From an uncultured Anderseniella sp. (GTDB lineage: Bacteria > Pseudomonadota > Alphaproteobacteria > Rhizobiales > Aestuariivirgaceae), in contig CANKYU010000002.1 in assembly GCA_947488295.1 (NCBI GenBank), positions 992,001 through 1,056,000 on the forward strand: a stretch of 64,000 nt of DNA, given 5' to 3'. The notes beneath the pieces are model-generated. The model was not told the DNA's origin, searched no databases, and saw nothing but the letters and a program-made list of their open reading frames with translations. Below are positions 26,573 to 36,011 of this stretch, in pieces. Both the position numbers and the translations under genes were made by a program. Every line of letters starts with the position of its first letter. Within the stretch, counting starts at the first letter, position 1.

Positions 26573-27573
26573 CGGCGGCAAGGTTTTCAACGGCATGCGT
26601 GATTGGCGCCGGCGCCTGGGGAACCGCGCTGGCAACCATGTGCGTTCGCGCCGGCCTGCACACCACATTATGGTGCCGGTCGGCCGACCTGGCCGAGGCC
26701 ATTACCGCAGAGCGTGAGAATACGAAATACCTGCCGGGATACCGGTTGCCGGAAGACCTGCAGGTCACATCGAACCTGTCAGAGATAGCCGGTAAAGACC
26801 TGCTGATCCTTGCAACGCCCGCACAGGCGACACGTGGCGTCGTGTCCGGACTTTCTGAACACATCAACAAGCCGGTGCCGCTGATCATCACTGCCAAGGG
26901 CCTTGAGCGCGACAGCAACAAGTTCCTGACCGATGTTGCCCGGGAAAGTTCAGATCTGCAGCCGCTGGTGTTGTCCGGTCCCAGTTTTGCTGCCGATGTC
27001 GTCGCCGGACTGCCGACCGCCATCACCCTGGCCGGCCATGATGCAGAACAGGCTTCTGCCATTGCCCAGGCGCTCAGCACCCGCTCATTCAGGATCTATG
27101 TGTCGGGTGATGTGAAGGGTGTGCAGATCGGCGGGGCGGTGAAGAATGTACTGGCGATAGCGGTCGGTATCTGTGCCGGCAAGAGCCTGGGCGCGTCCGC
27201 GCAGGCAGCGCTTCTGGCGCGGTCGTTTGCCGAACTGCGCAGGCTGGCGGCGGCGCTCGGCGCGCAACCGGAAACCCTGTTCGGCCTGTCCGGGCTGGGA
27301 GACCTGGTGCTGACGTGTTCCAGCACCCAGTCGCGTAATTTTTCCCTCGGCGTCGAGCTGGGCAAGGGCGTTGACCTTGAGACCATTCTGGCCTCGCGCA
27401 CCGCCGTATCGGAAGGTGTGCACACCGCGGGGGTCGTGCGCACCGTGGCCGCCCTGCATCATGTTGAAATGCCGGTTTGCGAAGCTGTTGCAAGGATTGT
27501 CAGCGACGGTGCAAATGTGGACGATGAAATAACGCAGCTCATGTCGCGCCCGCTGCGGGCCGAACATGACTAG
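26569..27573 (+). CDS. gpsA: NAD(P)-dependent glycerol-3-phosphate dehydrogenase
   Basis: This enzyme makes sn-glycerol 3-phosphate from dihydroxyacetone phosphate for phospholipid synthesis. In 334 residues it shows the Rossmann motif [10 protein letters not shown] near the N-terminus, the TAKGLERDS segment, the LSGPSFA motif, the catalytic-lysine [13 protein letters not shown] motif and the C-terminal [10 protein letters not shown]. It is translationally coupled to tsaD. In related genomes a YciI-family gene often follows; here the EVE gene comes directly after. Confidence 0.95.
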   Translation: MTAARFSTACVIGAGAWGTALATMCVRAGLHTTLWCRSADLAEAITAERENTKYLPGYRLPEDLQVTSNLSEIAGKDLLILATPAQATRGVVSGLSEHINKPVPLIITAKGLERDSNKFLTDVARESSDLQPLVLSGPSFAADVVAGLPTAITLAGHDAEQASAIAQALSTRSFRIYVSGDVKGVQIGGAVKNVLAIAVGICAGKSLGASAQAALLARSFAELRRLAAALGAQPETLFGLSGLGDLVLTCSSTQSRNFSLGVELGKGVDLETILASRTAVSEGVHTAGVVRTVAALHHVEMPVCEAVARIVSDGANVDDEITQLMSRPLRAEHD

Positions 27574-27605
27574 GAACAATGTCTGACAAACCGAAATGAG
27601 GGATC

Positions 27606-28040
27606 ATGGCCTACTGGTTGTTCAAATCCGAACCGTTCAAGTTTTCATGGGACATGCTGAAGGAAGTAGGCGATGCCGGTGAAGAATGGGACGGTATCCG
27701 AAACTATCAGGCGCGCAACAACATGCGGGCCATGCAATTGGGTGATCTGGGCTTTTTCTATCATTCCAACGAAGGCCTGAACGTTGTGGGCATTTGTGAA
27801 GTCTGTGCGCTGGTGCATCCTGATTCCACGACCGACGACGAGCGCTGGGAATGTGTGGATGTCAAAGCGGTCATGGACATGCCGAACCCGGTTTCCCTGG
27901 CCGATGTAAAGGCCAATCCAAAGCTTGAGAAAATGTCGCTGGTGACATCCATGCGCCTGTCGGTGCAGCCGGTCCTTCATGATGAATGGCTGGAGGTATG
28001 CCGCATGGGCGGGTTGACGTCTCCGCCTTTGAGCAAGTGA
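27606..28040 (+). CDS. EVE domain-containing protein
   Basis: This single-domain EVE/PUA-like protein (144 residues) is of the thymocyte nuclear protein 1 type. The FKSEP start, WDGIRNYQARNNMRAM and the GDLGFFYHSN segment define the family and line the pocket that reads modified bases in DNA or RNA. Stand-alone bacterial EVE genes are usually housekeeping neighbours, while fused versions appear in modification-dependent restriction. Its stop overlaps the start of the methyltransferase gene (GTGA), so the two are translationally coupled. Confidence 0.9.
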   Translation: MAYWLFKSEPFKFSWDMLKEVGDAGEEWDGIRNYQARNNMRAMQLGDLGFFYHSNEGLNVVGICEVCALVHPDSTTDDERWECVDVKAVMDMPNPVSLADVKANPKLEKMSLVTSMRLSVQPVLHDEWLEVCRMGGLTSPPLSK

Positions 28041-28690
28041 GCGGCATCGCCCGCCGGCACGACTTCATTATAGAAAATACCAGGTTGATGCCGGTGCCGC
28101 TGGTGCCGGAGATCGAGCTGCATATTGCCCATGAGGCCGTGCCGCTGTGGCAAAAGACCGAAGAAGAGCTGGGCGAGATGGGCCTGCCGCCACCGTTCTG
28201 GGCATTTGCCTGGGTTGGCGGCCAGGCCCTTGCCCGCTACGTGCTGGACAATCCTGAAACCGTACAAGGAAAGACGGTGCTGGATCTTGCGTCCGGCTCC
28301 GGCCTGGTCGGCATTGCCGCCATGAAGGCAGGCGCTGCCAGTGTCGTGGCGGCTGATATTGACCGATTTGCACTGCGTGCGGTCGCCATCAACGCCGAGG
28401 CCAACAAGGTTGATGTCACGCCGTGTGGCGAGGACCTGCTGGCTGCATCGCCGCCGGAAGTTGATGTCATTCTTGTCGGTGACCTGTTTTACGAAATGCC
28501 CGTGGCAAACAGACTCATGGCCTGGCTTGAAACTGCGGCTGCACGGGAGATCGGCATTTTGATAGGAGATCCCGGCAGATCCTATCTGCCGCGCGACAGG
28601 CTTGTTTCATGTGCGTCTTATGATGTGCCGGTGACCCGCGACCTTGAGGACACGGAGCTCAAGAACAGCCAGGTCTGGCAACTGGCGTGA
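28037..28690 (+). CDS. EtfB-type protein lysine methyltransferase
   Basis: This class I SAM-dependent methyltransferase (217 residues) resembles the ETFB lysine methyltransferase group (COG3897). Hallmarks are PPPFWAFAWVGGQALARYVLDNP (quoted in part), SAM motif I LDLASGSGLVGIAAM, the acidic end of strand 2 (AADID) and the post-motif GDLFYEMP. The human relative methylates the electron-transfer flavoprotein beta subunit. GTG 28037 overlaps the EVE stop; an ATG at 27986 would overlap EVE by 55 bases and is less likely. Confidence 0.8.
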   Translation: MSGIARRHDFIIENTRLMPVPLVPEIELHIAHEAVPLWQKTEEELGEMGLPPPFWAFAWVGGQALARYVLDNPETVQGKTVLDLASGSGLVGIAAMKAGAASVVAADIDRFALRAVAINAEANKVDVTPCGEDLLAASPPEVDVILVGDLFYEMPVANRLMAWLETAAAREIGILIGDPGRSYLPRDRLVSCASYDVPVTRDLEDTELKNSQVWQLA

Positions 28691-28731
28691 TGCAAGGACC
28701 TTGAGCCGTTCGATCTAGAACTGAAGACGCA

Positions 28732-28745
28732 TTGCCCTCGGGCAA
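28732..28745. promoter_or_regulatory. TTGC-N6-GCAA dyad upstream of acs
   Basis: The sequence TTGCCCTCGGGCAA is a 6-bp perfect inverted repeat with a two-base centre, 65-78 bases before the acs start. There is no following T-run, so a terminator for the preceding gene is unlikely. Related dyads precede mcd, ccr and ecm in this window. Confidence 0.35.
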
Positions 28746-28809
28746 GGTAGTTCGCATAATGCAAAAAATTTCGCGCACGCATGTGACTTGGTAGGGAGAT
28801 AAAGCGCTC

Positions 28810-30759
28810 ATGTCCGGAAAAACATACAAGGTCCAGGCCGCCTGGAAAAAGAATGCCCTCATTGACGATGACGGCTATCTGAAGATGTACAAGCAGTCGG
28901 TCAAGGATCCCGACAAGTTCTGGGGTAAACACGGCAAGCGTATTGACTGGTTCAAGCCCTACAAGAAGGTCTCCAATGCCAGTTTCACCGGCAATGTATC
29001 GATCAAGTGGTATGAAGATGGTGTCACCAATGTCTGCTATAACTGCGTTGACCGGCACCTGAAAAAACGGGGTACCCAGACGGCGATTATCTGGGAAGGA
29101 GATAACCCGTTTGACGACAAGAAGATCACCTATAACGAGCTTTACGAACAGGTTTGCCGGCTGTCCAATGTGATGAAGGCGAACGGTGTGAAGAAGGGTG
29201 ACCGCGTCACCATCTATATGCCGATGATCCCGGAAGCCGCCTATGCGATGCTGGCCTGCGCGCGTATCGGGGCGGTTCATTCAATCGTGTTCGGCGGGTT
29301 TTCGCCGGACGCCCTGGCCGGCAGGATTGTGGACTGCAAGTCGACATTTGTAATCACCGCCGATGAAGGGGTGCGCGGCGGCAAACCGATCCCGCTCAAG
29401 GCCAATACCGACAAGGCCATCGAGATTGCCATCAAGGGTGGCGTCAAGGTCAAGAAAGTGCTGGTGGTGCGCCGCACCGGCGGCCAGGTCGGCTGGGTTG
29501 AGGGCCGGGATGTCTGGTATCACTCGGCCATGGTTGCGGCCAAGCCGGTGTGTCCGCCTGAAAAGATGAAGGCGGAAGATCCGCTGTTCATTCTGTACAC
29601 CTCGGGCTCCACCGGTCAGCCCAAGGGCGTGCTGCACACAACCGGCGGGTATCTGGTGTGGGCGTCAATGACCCACGAGTATGTGTTCGACTATCACGAA
29701 GGTGATGTGTACTGGTGCACCGCCGATGTGGGCTGGGTTACCGGGCACAGCTATATCGTCTACGGGCCGCTGGCCAATGGCGCCATCACCTTGATGTTCG
29801 AAGGCGTGCCGACCTATCCGGACGCCGGACGGTTCTGGGATGTGTGTGACAAGCACAAGGTCAACATCTTCTACACAGCACCGACGGCAATACGCGCGCT
29901 GATGGGGGCGGGTGACGACTATGTGAACCGTGCATCGCTGAAAGACCTGCGTCTGCTCGGCTCGGTTGGCGAGCCGATCAATCCGGAAGCCTGGGAATGG
30001 TATTACAAGATCGTCGGCAAGAAAAAATGCCCGATCGTGGACACCTGGTGGCAGACGGAGACCGGCGGTATCATGATCACTCCTCTGGCCGGCGCCACCA
30101 ACCTCAAACCGGGTTCGGCCACGCGGCCATTCTTTGGCGTACAGCCGCAACTGGTCGACAATGAGGGCGGCGTGCTGGACGGCGCGACCGACGGAAATCT
30201 GTGCCTGACCGCGTCATGGCCCGGACAGATGCGGACGGTTTACGGAGACCATAAGCGCTTTGTCCAGACCTATTTCTCCACCTACAAGGGCAAGTACTTC
30301 ACCGGCGACGGCTGCCGGCGCGACAAGGACGGGTATTATTGGATTACCGGCCGGGTGGACGACGTGATCAACGTGTCCGGTCATCGCATGGGCACTGCGG
30401 AAGTCGAATCAGCACTTGTGGCCCATGATGCGGTATCCGAAGCCGCTGTGGTCGGGTATCCGCATGACATCAAGGGCCAGGGCATCTATTGCTATGTCAC
30501 CCTGATGGGGGGACAGGCACCGTCGGACGATCTGAAAAAGCAGCTTGTCGGTCACGTGCGGTCCGAAATCGGGCCGATTGCATCGCCGGATAAAATTCAG
30601 TTCTCGCCCGGACTGCCGAAGACCAGATCAGGCAAGATCATGCGGCGAATTCTGCGCAAGATTGCTGAAGACGATTTCTCAAGCCTGGGCGACACATCCA
30701 CGCTGGCAGAACCTGCCGTGGTGGACGATCTGATCGAAAACAGGCAGAACCGCAAGTAG
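28810..30759 (+). CDS. acs: Acetyl-coenzyme A synthetase
   Basis: This AMP-forming ligase activates acetate to acetyl-CoA. The 649-residue length matches the family. It has the acetyl-CoA-synthetase N-terminal domain, the ATP/AMP-binding loop [11 protein letters not shown] from Tyr263, the WWQTETGG motif that shapes the small acyl pocket, the [15 protein letters not shown] hinge, and the catalytic, acetylation-regulated Lys609 in [11 protein letters not shown]. With the EMC enzymes 12-19 kb downstream this supports growth on acetate or C2 units. A TTGC dyad lies upstream. Confidence 0.96.
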   Translation: MSGKTYKVQAAWKKNALIDDDGYLKMYKQSVKDPDKFWGKHGKRIDWFKPYKKVSNASFTGNVSIKWYEDGVTNVCYNCVDRHLKKRGTQTAIIWEGDNPFDDKKITYNELYEQVCRLSNVMKANGVKKGDRVTIYMPMIPEAAYAMLACARIGAVHSIVFGGFSPDALAGRIVDCKSTFVITADEGVRGGKPIPLKANTDKAIEIAIKGGVKVKKVLVVRRTGGQVGWVEGRDVWYHSAMVAAKPVCPPEKMKAEDPLFILYTSGSTGQPKGVLHTTGGYLVWASMTHEYVFDYHEGDVYWCTADVGWVTGHSYIVYGPLANGAITLMFEGVPTYPDAGRFWDVCDKHKVNIFYTAPTAIRALMGAGDDYVNRASLKDLRLLGSVGEPINPEAWEWYYKIVGKKKCPIVDTWWQTETGGIMITPLAGATNLKPGSATRPFFGVQPQLVDNEGGVLDGATDGNLCLTASWPGQMRTVYGDHKRFVQTYFSTYKGKYFTGDGCRRDKDGYYWITGRVDDVINVSGHRMGTAEVESALVAHDAVSEAAVVGYPHDIKGQGIYCYVTLMGGQAPSDDLKKQLVGHVRSEIGPIASPDKIQFSPGLPKTRSGKIMRRILRKIAEDDFSSLGDTSTLAEPAVVDDLIENRQNRK

Positions 30760-30893
30760 CCGTTGCGTGGCGCCGAAGGGGTGGTCATCGCTTCGGTGTC
30801 AATTTCGTTCACGTTCTGGTGAACGGCCTGCTGTTGATTTGCAGGGCAAATTCGAGGATATTGTGTGGCGAGAAGTTGAGGAGTTTTTCTCAC

Positions 30894-31274
30894 ATGTATC
30901 GAGGCCTTTTGTCACGCATGCTGGTTGCTGCGCTGCTCATTGCAGTGATTGCAAAGCCGTGCCTGGGGCTTCTCGTCGATCCTGTCCATGCCGCTGACGC
31001 ACCGATCAGTTTGTCTGATGGCAGTGCCGTGAGCGAGAACAGCGAGTCAAACTGTACCGGCATATGTATGAGTGCGCGTGTCGAAGAAAACGACGCGCTT
31101 GTGCTGCGTACCCATGACAACTGGTCCGATGGCAGCGACTGGGCAGGCATAAAGGCGCAGCTTGTCATCTCGCTCCCGTATTTGTCACACCAGGTGACGA
31201 CGGACTTCTCGTCCCAACTTGTAGCTCCCAATGTGCGCGAGCGACTGGCAGTTCTGAGCCGTTTTTTGCTTTGA
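30894..31274 (+). CDS. Hypothetical secreted protein
   Basis: This 126-residue frame starts at ATG 30894, which follows a GAGGAG site at 11 bases. It begins with a hydrophobic signal-like stretch (about residues 8-26) ending in HAAD. The remainder is polar with two cysteines close together (NCTGICMS). I recognise no family. It sits between acs and the L,D-transpeptidase gene in the same orientation. It could be a small envelope protein, but coding status rests only on the signal peptide and ribosome site. Confidence 0.45.
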   Translation: MYRGLLSRMLVAALLIAVIAKPCLGLLVDPVHAADAPISLSDGSAVSENSESNCTGICMSARVEENDALVLRTHDNWSDGSDWAGIKAQLVISLPYLSHQVTTDFSSQLVAPNVRERLAVLSRFLL

Positions 31275-31368
31275 AAACTGCTGGTTGACCCTTTGTAACA
31301 GCACTCTTCAGATTGTAGAGTGTTCGCCAATCGAATCACTGTTCTTCAGAACATTCAAACAGGAGACC

Positions 31369-31986
31369 ATGAAAATGGATCGCCGCATATTCATATCAAG
31401 TCTGGCAGCGCTGGCTGCAACATCAACCGGCGCGCTTGCCGAAAGCCGCACCATCTTCAACTTCAACCGTGGTGGCGGCAGCAGCAGCGGCGGCGGTGGA
31501 AGTTTCTTCAACCGGTCCAGGTATCGGGGCAAGAAGACCGTCAGCTACAGAACGACCGAAAAACCGGGTACGATTATTGTCAGCACCCGCAAGCGCAAGC
31601 TGTACTTCGTGCTCGCCGACAACAAGGCCATAGAGTATGGCGTTGGCGTTGGCCGCCAGGGCTTCACCTGGTCGGGAGCCGCTCGTATTGCCCGCAAGGC
31701 TGAATGGCCTGCCTGGCATCCGCCAAAAGAAATGATCGAACGTGAAAAGAAGAAATACGGCCGCACACTGCCGGCGCGTATGGAAGGCGGACCAAACAAC
31801 CCGCTTGGCGCACGCGCCCTCTACCTGTTCCAGGGTGGCAGGGATACGCTGTACCGCATCCACGGCACAAATGCGCCGTCCAGCATCGGGACAGCCCAGT
31901 CTTCCGGGTGCATCCGGATGCTGAACGAAGAGGTCATTGATCTGCACAAGCGGGTCAAGATTGGCGCCAAAGTGATCGTCAGCTAG
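31369..31986 (+). CDS. L,D-transpeptidase (YkuD domain)
   Basis: This periplasmic peptidoglycan enzyme (205 residues from ATG 31369, AGGAGA upstream) has a signal peptide with two adjacent arginines (DRRIFISSL), so export could be by Tat or Sec; likely cleavage is after ALA near residue 24. A Gly/Ser-rich linker leads to the YkuD domain. His165 (IHGTN) and catalytic Cys181 (SSGCIRM) are present. Such enzymes form 3-3 cross-links or anchor outer-membrane proteins. A strong terminator follows 43 bases after the stop. Confidence 0.92.
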   Translation: MKMDRRIFISSLAALAATSTGALAESRTIFNFNRGGGSSSGGGGSFFNRSRYRGKKTVSYRTTEKPGTIIVSTRKRKLYFVLADNKAIEYGVGVGRQGFTWSGAARIARKAEWPAWHPPKEMIEREKKKYGRTLPARMEGGPNNPLGARALYLFQGGRDTLYRIHGTNAPSSIGTAQSSGCIRMLNEEVIDLHKRVKIGAKVIVS

Positions 31987-32028
31987 CTGGCCGGTTGTCA
32001 GGCCCCATGACCGACTGAAGACATCGTG

Positions 32029-32063
32029 AAGGCAGCTCCCGACAGGGGGCTGCCTTTGTGTTT
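32029..32063 (+). terminator. Rho-independent terminator after the L,D-transpeptidase
   Basis: A 12-base-pair stem (32029-32040 with 32045-32056, one G-T pair) closes a GACA tetraloop and is followed by a T-rich tract (TTTGTGTTTT). It lies 43 bases downstream of the stop codon. Confidence 0.88.
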
Positions 32064-32282
32064 TCATGTCATCACCGGCATATGGTCTGATTGACTGACC
32101 AGTGTAATTGCAAGATCGCCTGGTGAGGTTTGTCGCGGGATGCACATGGCATTGGCGTGGGCACCTCGCAGGCCTTGCTGCTGAGCAATGCAGGACTTGA
32201 TTGTTTCAGCCTGCGCTCTAATCTTTTGTTCGCGCATGTCTTCGTTCGCTGCAACCGCGACCGCACTTGCGAGACATGCCAT
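32064..32282 (-). CDS. Possible small secreted protein, 72 residues
   Basis: This frame lies in the 313-base gap between the terminator and the DsbA-family gene. It starts with a short hydrophobic stretch (MACLASAVAVAANED) and contains two cysteines. Codon use looks reasonable, but there is no ribosome site and I recognise no family. Apart from this and the terminator I see nothing in the gap except the presumed promoter of the next gene. Confidence 0.2.
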   Translation of the reverse strand: MACLASAVAVAANEDMREQKIRAQAETIKSCIAQQQGLRGAHANAMCIPRQTSPGDLAITLVSQSDHMPVMT

Positions 32283-32299
32283 AGCTGAGGCGCAATTTC

Positions 32300-32905
32300 A
32301 TGACCTCTTCTGAACTCGAATTCTGGTTCGATTTCGCCAGTCCATATGCGTATGTGTCGGCCGGACGGCTTGAGGACTGGATGAGTTCAGCCGGCATCAA
32401 TGTCCGCTGGACACCATTCCTGCTTGGCCCGGTTTTTCAGAAACAGGGCTGGTCGACCTCACCGTTCAATCTGTATCCGCTCAAGGGCAAGTATATGTGG
32501 CGTGACGTCGAACGGCTGTGCAAGCGGCACAATCTCGGTTTCAGCCCGCCGGAAGAGTTTCCTCAGCATGGCCTGCTTGCCACCAGGGTTGCGATGGTGG
32601 GACGTGACGAAGACTGGCTGCCGGCGTTCTGCAGGCGGGTGTTTCACAAGGAGTTCGGCCTCGGTCAGGATATATCCGACAGGCAGACCGTTCTCAATGT
32701 GCTCGAAGGGCTTGTCGACAACCCGGCGTACTGGGTGAAGCGCGCTGTGACCGCCAGGAACAAGAAAGCACTTCTTGAACGTGGAGTGGAAGCCGAGCAG
32801 AAAGGTATTTTCGGGGCGCCGACGTTTGTTACGCCTGACGGAGAATTGTTCTGGGGCGATGACAGGCTGGAGCAGGCGATTGAATGGATCCTGCGGCGGC
32901 GGTAA
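32300..32905 (+). CDS. DsbA-family protein, 2-hydroxychromene-2-carboxylate isomerase type
   Basis: This thioredoxin-fold protein has 201 residues. The N-terminal FWFDFASPYAYVSA motif has Ser where thiol oxidoreductases have the CxxC, as in glutathione-dependent 2-hydroxychromene-2-carboxylate isomerases and kappa-class GSTs. The C-terminal GIFGAPTFVTPDGELFWGDDR gives the cis-proline (quoted to show the APTF turn). A role in aromatic catabolism is known for characterised members, but there are no aromatic genes nearby, so the substrate is open. Confidence 0.85.
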   Translation: MTSSELEFWFDFASPYAYVSAGRLEDWMSSAGINVRWTPFLLGPVFQKQGWSTSPFNLYPLKGKYMWRDVERLCKRHNLGFSPPEEFPQHGLLATRVAMVGRDEDWLPAFCRRVFHKEFGLGQDISDRQTVLNVLEGLVDNPAYWVKRAVTARNKKALLERGVEAEQKGIFGAPTFVTPDGELFWGDDRLEQAIEWILRRR

Positions 32906-32912
32906 AGCTGAC

Positions 32913-34130
32913 CTAGCCGGTCGCTGCCCTGAGGGCGTCGCGCTCTGACTTTTTCAGCCGCTGCGAGGCTGATTTGAGCTGGCCGCAGGCTGCCAGAATA
33001 TCGCGTCCGCGTGGCGTGCGCACCGGGCTGGCATAGCCTGCCTTGAGCACGATGCGGGCGAACACTTCAATCTGTTCCCAGTCCGAGCACTCATAGTCTG
33101 TCCCGGGCCACGGATTGAACGGTATCAGATTGACCTTGGCCGGAATGCCTTTCAGCAATTGAACGAGGCGGCGGGCATCTTCTGCGGTGTCGTTGACACC
33201 CTTGATCATCACATACTCGAATGTAATTCGCCTGGCATTGGACAGGCCGGGATAGTTGCGGCAGGCGTCCAGCAGCTGGCTGATCGGATACTTCTTGTTG
33301 AGCGGCACCAGTTCATTACGGATCTGATCAGTGGTGCCGTGCAGCGAGATGGCCAGCATGGTGCCAATCTCTTCCCCGGCACGGATGATTTCGGGCACGA
33401 CTCCGGAGGTGGACAGGGTAATCCTGCGTTTGGAAACCGACAGTCCGTCGCCATGGGAGATAACATCAACTGCATCACGTACATTGTCGAAATTGTACAG
33501 AGGTTCTCCCATGCCCATGAGGACAACATTGGTGATGAAACGGCCGCCGGCGGGTGCGTTTTCAGCACTTTCAATCAGGTGCGGCCATTCTCCGAGGCGA
33601 TCGCGGGCAACCAGTATCTGTCCGGCAATCTCGCCCGCCGTCAGGTTCCTGACCAGTGTCTGGGTGCCAGTATGGCAGAATGTGCAGCTCAGGGTGCAGC
33701 CGACCTGGCTGGAAATGCACAATGTGCCGCGGTCTTCTTCGGGGATGTAGACAGTCTCAACCTCGTGGCGCCGCCCCAGGTCATCGGCGGGCAGCCGCAA
33801 CAGCCATTTCCTGGTGCCGTCGCTGGATATCTGCTCGGTGACAATTTCGAGCCGGGAAATATCGAACGTGTCCGCCAGGTCGCTGCGCAGTTCTTTCGAA
33901 ATACTGGTCATATCAGCGAAATCGCTGGCACCGCGGACATACAGCCAGTTCCACAACTGGGATGCCCTCATGCGGCGCTGTCTTTCAGGGATGGCGGTAT
34001 CGGACAGTGCCTGCAGCAGATCGCGCTGTGTCAGGCCAATGAGTGACTTGCGCACCGGCTGCCCCATGGCAGGTGCGTTGTCAGCGGCCTTGTTCGTGGC
34101 GCGATGATCTATGTCCAGCGATATGCTCAT
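32913..34130 (-). CDS. rlmN: 23S rRNA (A2503-C2)/tRNA (A37-C2) methyltransferase RlmN
   Basis: This radical-SAM methyltransferase modifies A2503 of 23S rRNA and A37 of some tRNAs. The 4Fe-4S motif CTLSCTFC has Cys145, Cys149 and Cys152 in the 405-residue form starting at ATG 34130. The C-terminal catalytic cysteine lies in DILAACGQL. Other family segments are SSQVGC, GMGEPL and the LHGTTD loop. A GTG at 34148 would add six residues. It converges with the DsbA-family gene seven bases away. Confidence 0.95.
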   Translation of the reverse strand: MSISLDIDHRATNKAADNAPAMGQPVRKSLIGLTQRDLLQALSDTAIPERQRRMRASQLWNWLYVRGASDFADMTSISKELRSDLADTFDISRLEIVTEQISSDGTRKWLLRLPADDLGRRHEVETVYIPEEDRGTLCISSQVGCTLSCTFCHTGTQTLVRNLTAGEIAGQILVARDRLGEWPHLIESAENAPAGGRFITNVVLMGMGEPLYNFDNVRDAVDVISHGDGLSVSKRRITLSTSGVVPEIIRAGEEIGTMLAISLHGTTDQIRNELVPLNKKYPISQLLDACRNYPGLSNARRITFEYVMIKGVNDTAEDARRLVQLLKGIPAKVNLIPFNPWPGTDYECSDWEQIEVFARIVLKAGYASPVRTPRGRDILAACGQLKSASQRLKKSERDALRAATG

Positions 34131-34226
34131 GGCGCGGGTCAATAGCACATCCCGCTGAACGGCGCGAGACCCTGCAGCCGGTTTTGCGTAAGCGGTGGCG
34201 CCACCAATACCCCGGAAATACCCGGT

Positions 34227-34766
34227 CTATTTGCAGATGCTGTCGATCTTGCCCATGGCAGCGGTAATGCCGGACAGGGAATACCGGTCCGTCGTGACCG
34301 TGCCGCGCGAAGAGGTGCCGGTGACCACCATGGATTTGCCGGCCTTCATGGCGTCCACGATCTTGCGGTCAACCGAACCGGACTCAGCCCATGCGCCGTC
34401 GCCATTGGTGAACAGCGTCAGTTCGTTTCCATCGATGGCGACCTTGGCCTGGCTGCCGGACTTGAACTTGTAGCCGATGATGGTTGAAACCTCGGATCTC
34501 ACCTTGTCCTTCGGACGATGCTGAACCAGGAAAAAGACCTTGTCGCGCCGGACATTCTTCGGCTCTGAATCCTTCGGTTGCGAGACCACATAGCAAACCT
34601 GGCCGCCGCCGGCCTTGTAAGAGTAGGCGGACCAGTCATTGAACTCTTCAATGAACTTCGGGTCCTCTGCCAGTGCAGGGCTCAGCATAAGGCCGCACAT
34701 GGCGCCGGAAATGGCCAGCATGGTGGAATTTTTAACAAAACTGCTCTGCAACATGTTTACCTTCAT
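34227..34766 (-). CDS. Invasion-associated locus B (IalB)-family protein
   Basis: This exported protein (179 residues) has a signal peptide ending at about residue 33 (SPALA) and the IalB domain: the FNDWSAYSY start, CYVVSQPKD, and the VFFLVQHRPKDKVRSEVS strand region. The family is widespread in alphaproteobacteria. It was named for Bartonella invasion, but in free-living species it is simply an envelope protein of unknown activity. It is divergent from the quinone oxidoreductase gene across 209 bases. Confidence 0.88.
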   Translation of the reverse strand: MKVNMLQSSFVKNSTMLAISGAMCGLMLSPALAEDPKFIEEFNDWSAYSYKAGGGQVCYVVSQPKDSEPKNVRRDKVFFLVQHRPKDKVRSEVSTIIGYKFKSGSQAKVAIDGNELTLFTNGDGAWAESGSVDRKIVDAMKAGKSMVVTGTSSRGTVTTDRYSLSGITAAMGKIDSICK

Positions 34767-34975
34767 GAATTCGAAATGCCTCGACGTCCGTTCTCGCAGC
34801 TTGACGAACTGCGCACAACCTGCCGTAACCTAAATGCAAATTTCGGAAATTTCCAGCACTGACCGTCAATGACTTCACAACTGCTTTGCAAATTGGACAG
34901 TAATTTGGCAGCAGGCATCTGACGCTGTAATTGTAATGTAACCGAACTCTACGAAACCATACCAAGAGAGACCTG

Positions 34976-35950
34976 ATGAAAGCTGTTCTGTGTACACAAT
35001 TTGGAGGCCCGGAAACCCTTGAAGTGGCCGATTTGGAGAGCCCTGCGGCCGGGCCCGGAGAGGTTGTTGTTGCGGTCAAAGCGGCCGGCCTGAACTTCTT
35101 TGACACGCTGATTATCCAGAACAAATACCAGTTCAAACCCGAATTGCCGTTTTCTCCAGGGGCTGAAATTGCCGGAGAGATTAAATCCCTGGGCGACGGC
35201 GTGGAGGGGCTTCAGGTTGGCGACAGGGTCATGGCCTACTCCGTGTGGGGCGGTGCACGGGCGGAAATCGCGATCTCTCAGGATGCCGTCATTGCAATGC
35301 CGGACGGACTTGATTTCATCACTGCCGCCGGCCTCGTCGTGACCTACGGCACATCGCTGCATGCGCTGAAGGACCGTGCCGGCATGCAGCCGGGTGAAAC
35401 ACTTGCCGTGCTGGGGGCATCGGGCGGTGTCGGGCAGGCGGCGGTCGAGATCGGAAAGGCCATGGGGGCACACGTGATCGCGTGTGCGTCTTCCGACGAC
35501 AAGCTGGAGTTCTGCCGCACGCTCGGCGCGGATGAAACGTTGAACTATACGGATGAGGATCTGAAAACCCGCCTGAAGGAGCTGACCGGCGGCAAGGGCG
35601 TTGACGTGATCTATGACCCGGTTGGAGCAGACCTGGCCGAACCGGCATTGCGGGCAATTGGCTGGAACGGGAGATTCCTTGTGGTCGGGTTCGCGGGGGG
35701 CGGCATTCCGAAAATCCCGCTTAATCTGGCCCTTCTCAAAGGGTGCCAGATCGTTGGCGTGTTCTGGGGCGATCACCTGGTGCGCGAACCGGACCGGCAT
35801 CGGGCCAACATGACCCAGCTTCTGGACTGGGTCGTGGACGGCAAGATAAAGCCGCACATTCACAAGGTTTACCCGCTTGAGGAAACCAGTGATGCCCTGA
35901 TGGCGATTGCCCGGCGCGAAGTGCGCGGCAAGGTGATCGTGACGCCATAG
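34976..35950 (+). CDS. NADPH:quinone oxidoreductase (zinc-free MDR family)
   Basis: This medium-chain reductase has 324 residues. The N-terminal GroES-like part has LNFFDTLIIQNKYQ, PFSPGAEIAG and GDRV, without the catalytic zinc cysteines. The nucleotide-binding part has LGASGGVGQAAVEIGKAMGA. The C-terminal HIHKVYPLEE closes the family pattern. Members reduce quinones or enoyl compounds with NADPH. AGAGAG precedes ATG 34976. It converges with the LysR gene about 60 bases away. Confidence 0.9.
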   Translation: MKAVLCTQFGGPETLEVADLESPAAGPGEVVVAVKAAGLNFFDTLIIQNKYQFKPELPFSPGAEIAGEIKSLGDGVEGLQVGDRVMAYSVWGGARAEIAISQDAVIAMPDGLDFITAAGLVVTYGTSLHALKDRAGMQPGETLAVLGASGGVGQAAVEIGKAMGAHVIACASSDDKLEFCRTLGADETLNYTDEDLKTRLKELTGGKGVDVIYDPVGADLAEPALRAIGWNGRFLVVGFAGGGIPKIPLNLALLKGCQIVGVFWGDHLVREPDRHRANMTQLLDWVVDGKIKPHIHKVYPLEETSDALMAIARREVRGKVIVTP

Positions 35951-36011
35951 AACAGGTATGTCGTTTTGATCATGATCCGGCGGCAAGGGCAGGACCGAAG
36001 CCGTGTCGGTA

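Noticed and set aside
31302..31322. Hairpin CACTCT/AGAGTG before the L,D-transpeptidase as a terminator
   Set aside because: The stem is only 6 bp, is not followed by a T-run, and lies in the leader of a gene likely expressed from upstream.
33159..34046. A 295-codon open frame on the plus strand
   Set aside because: It is antisense to rlmN, whose radical-SAM cysteine motif is intact.
34949..35986. A 345-codon open frame on the minus strand
   Set aside because: It is antisense to the quinone oxidoreductase gene, which has full family motifs and a ribosome site; the antisense product has none.
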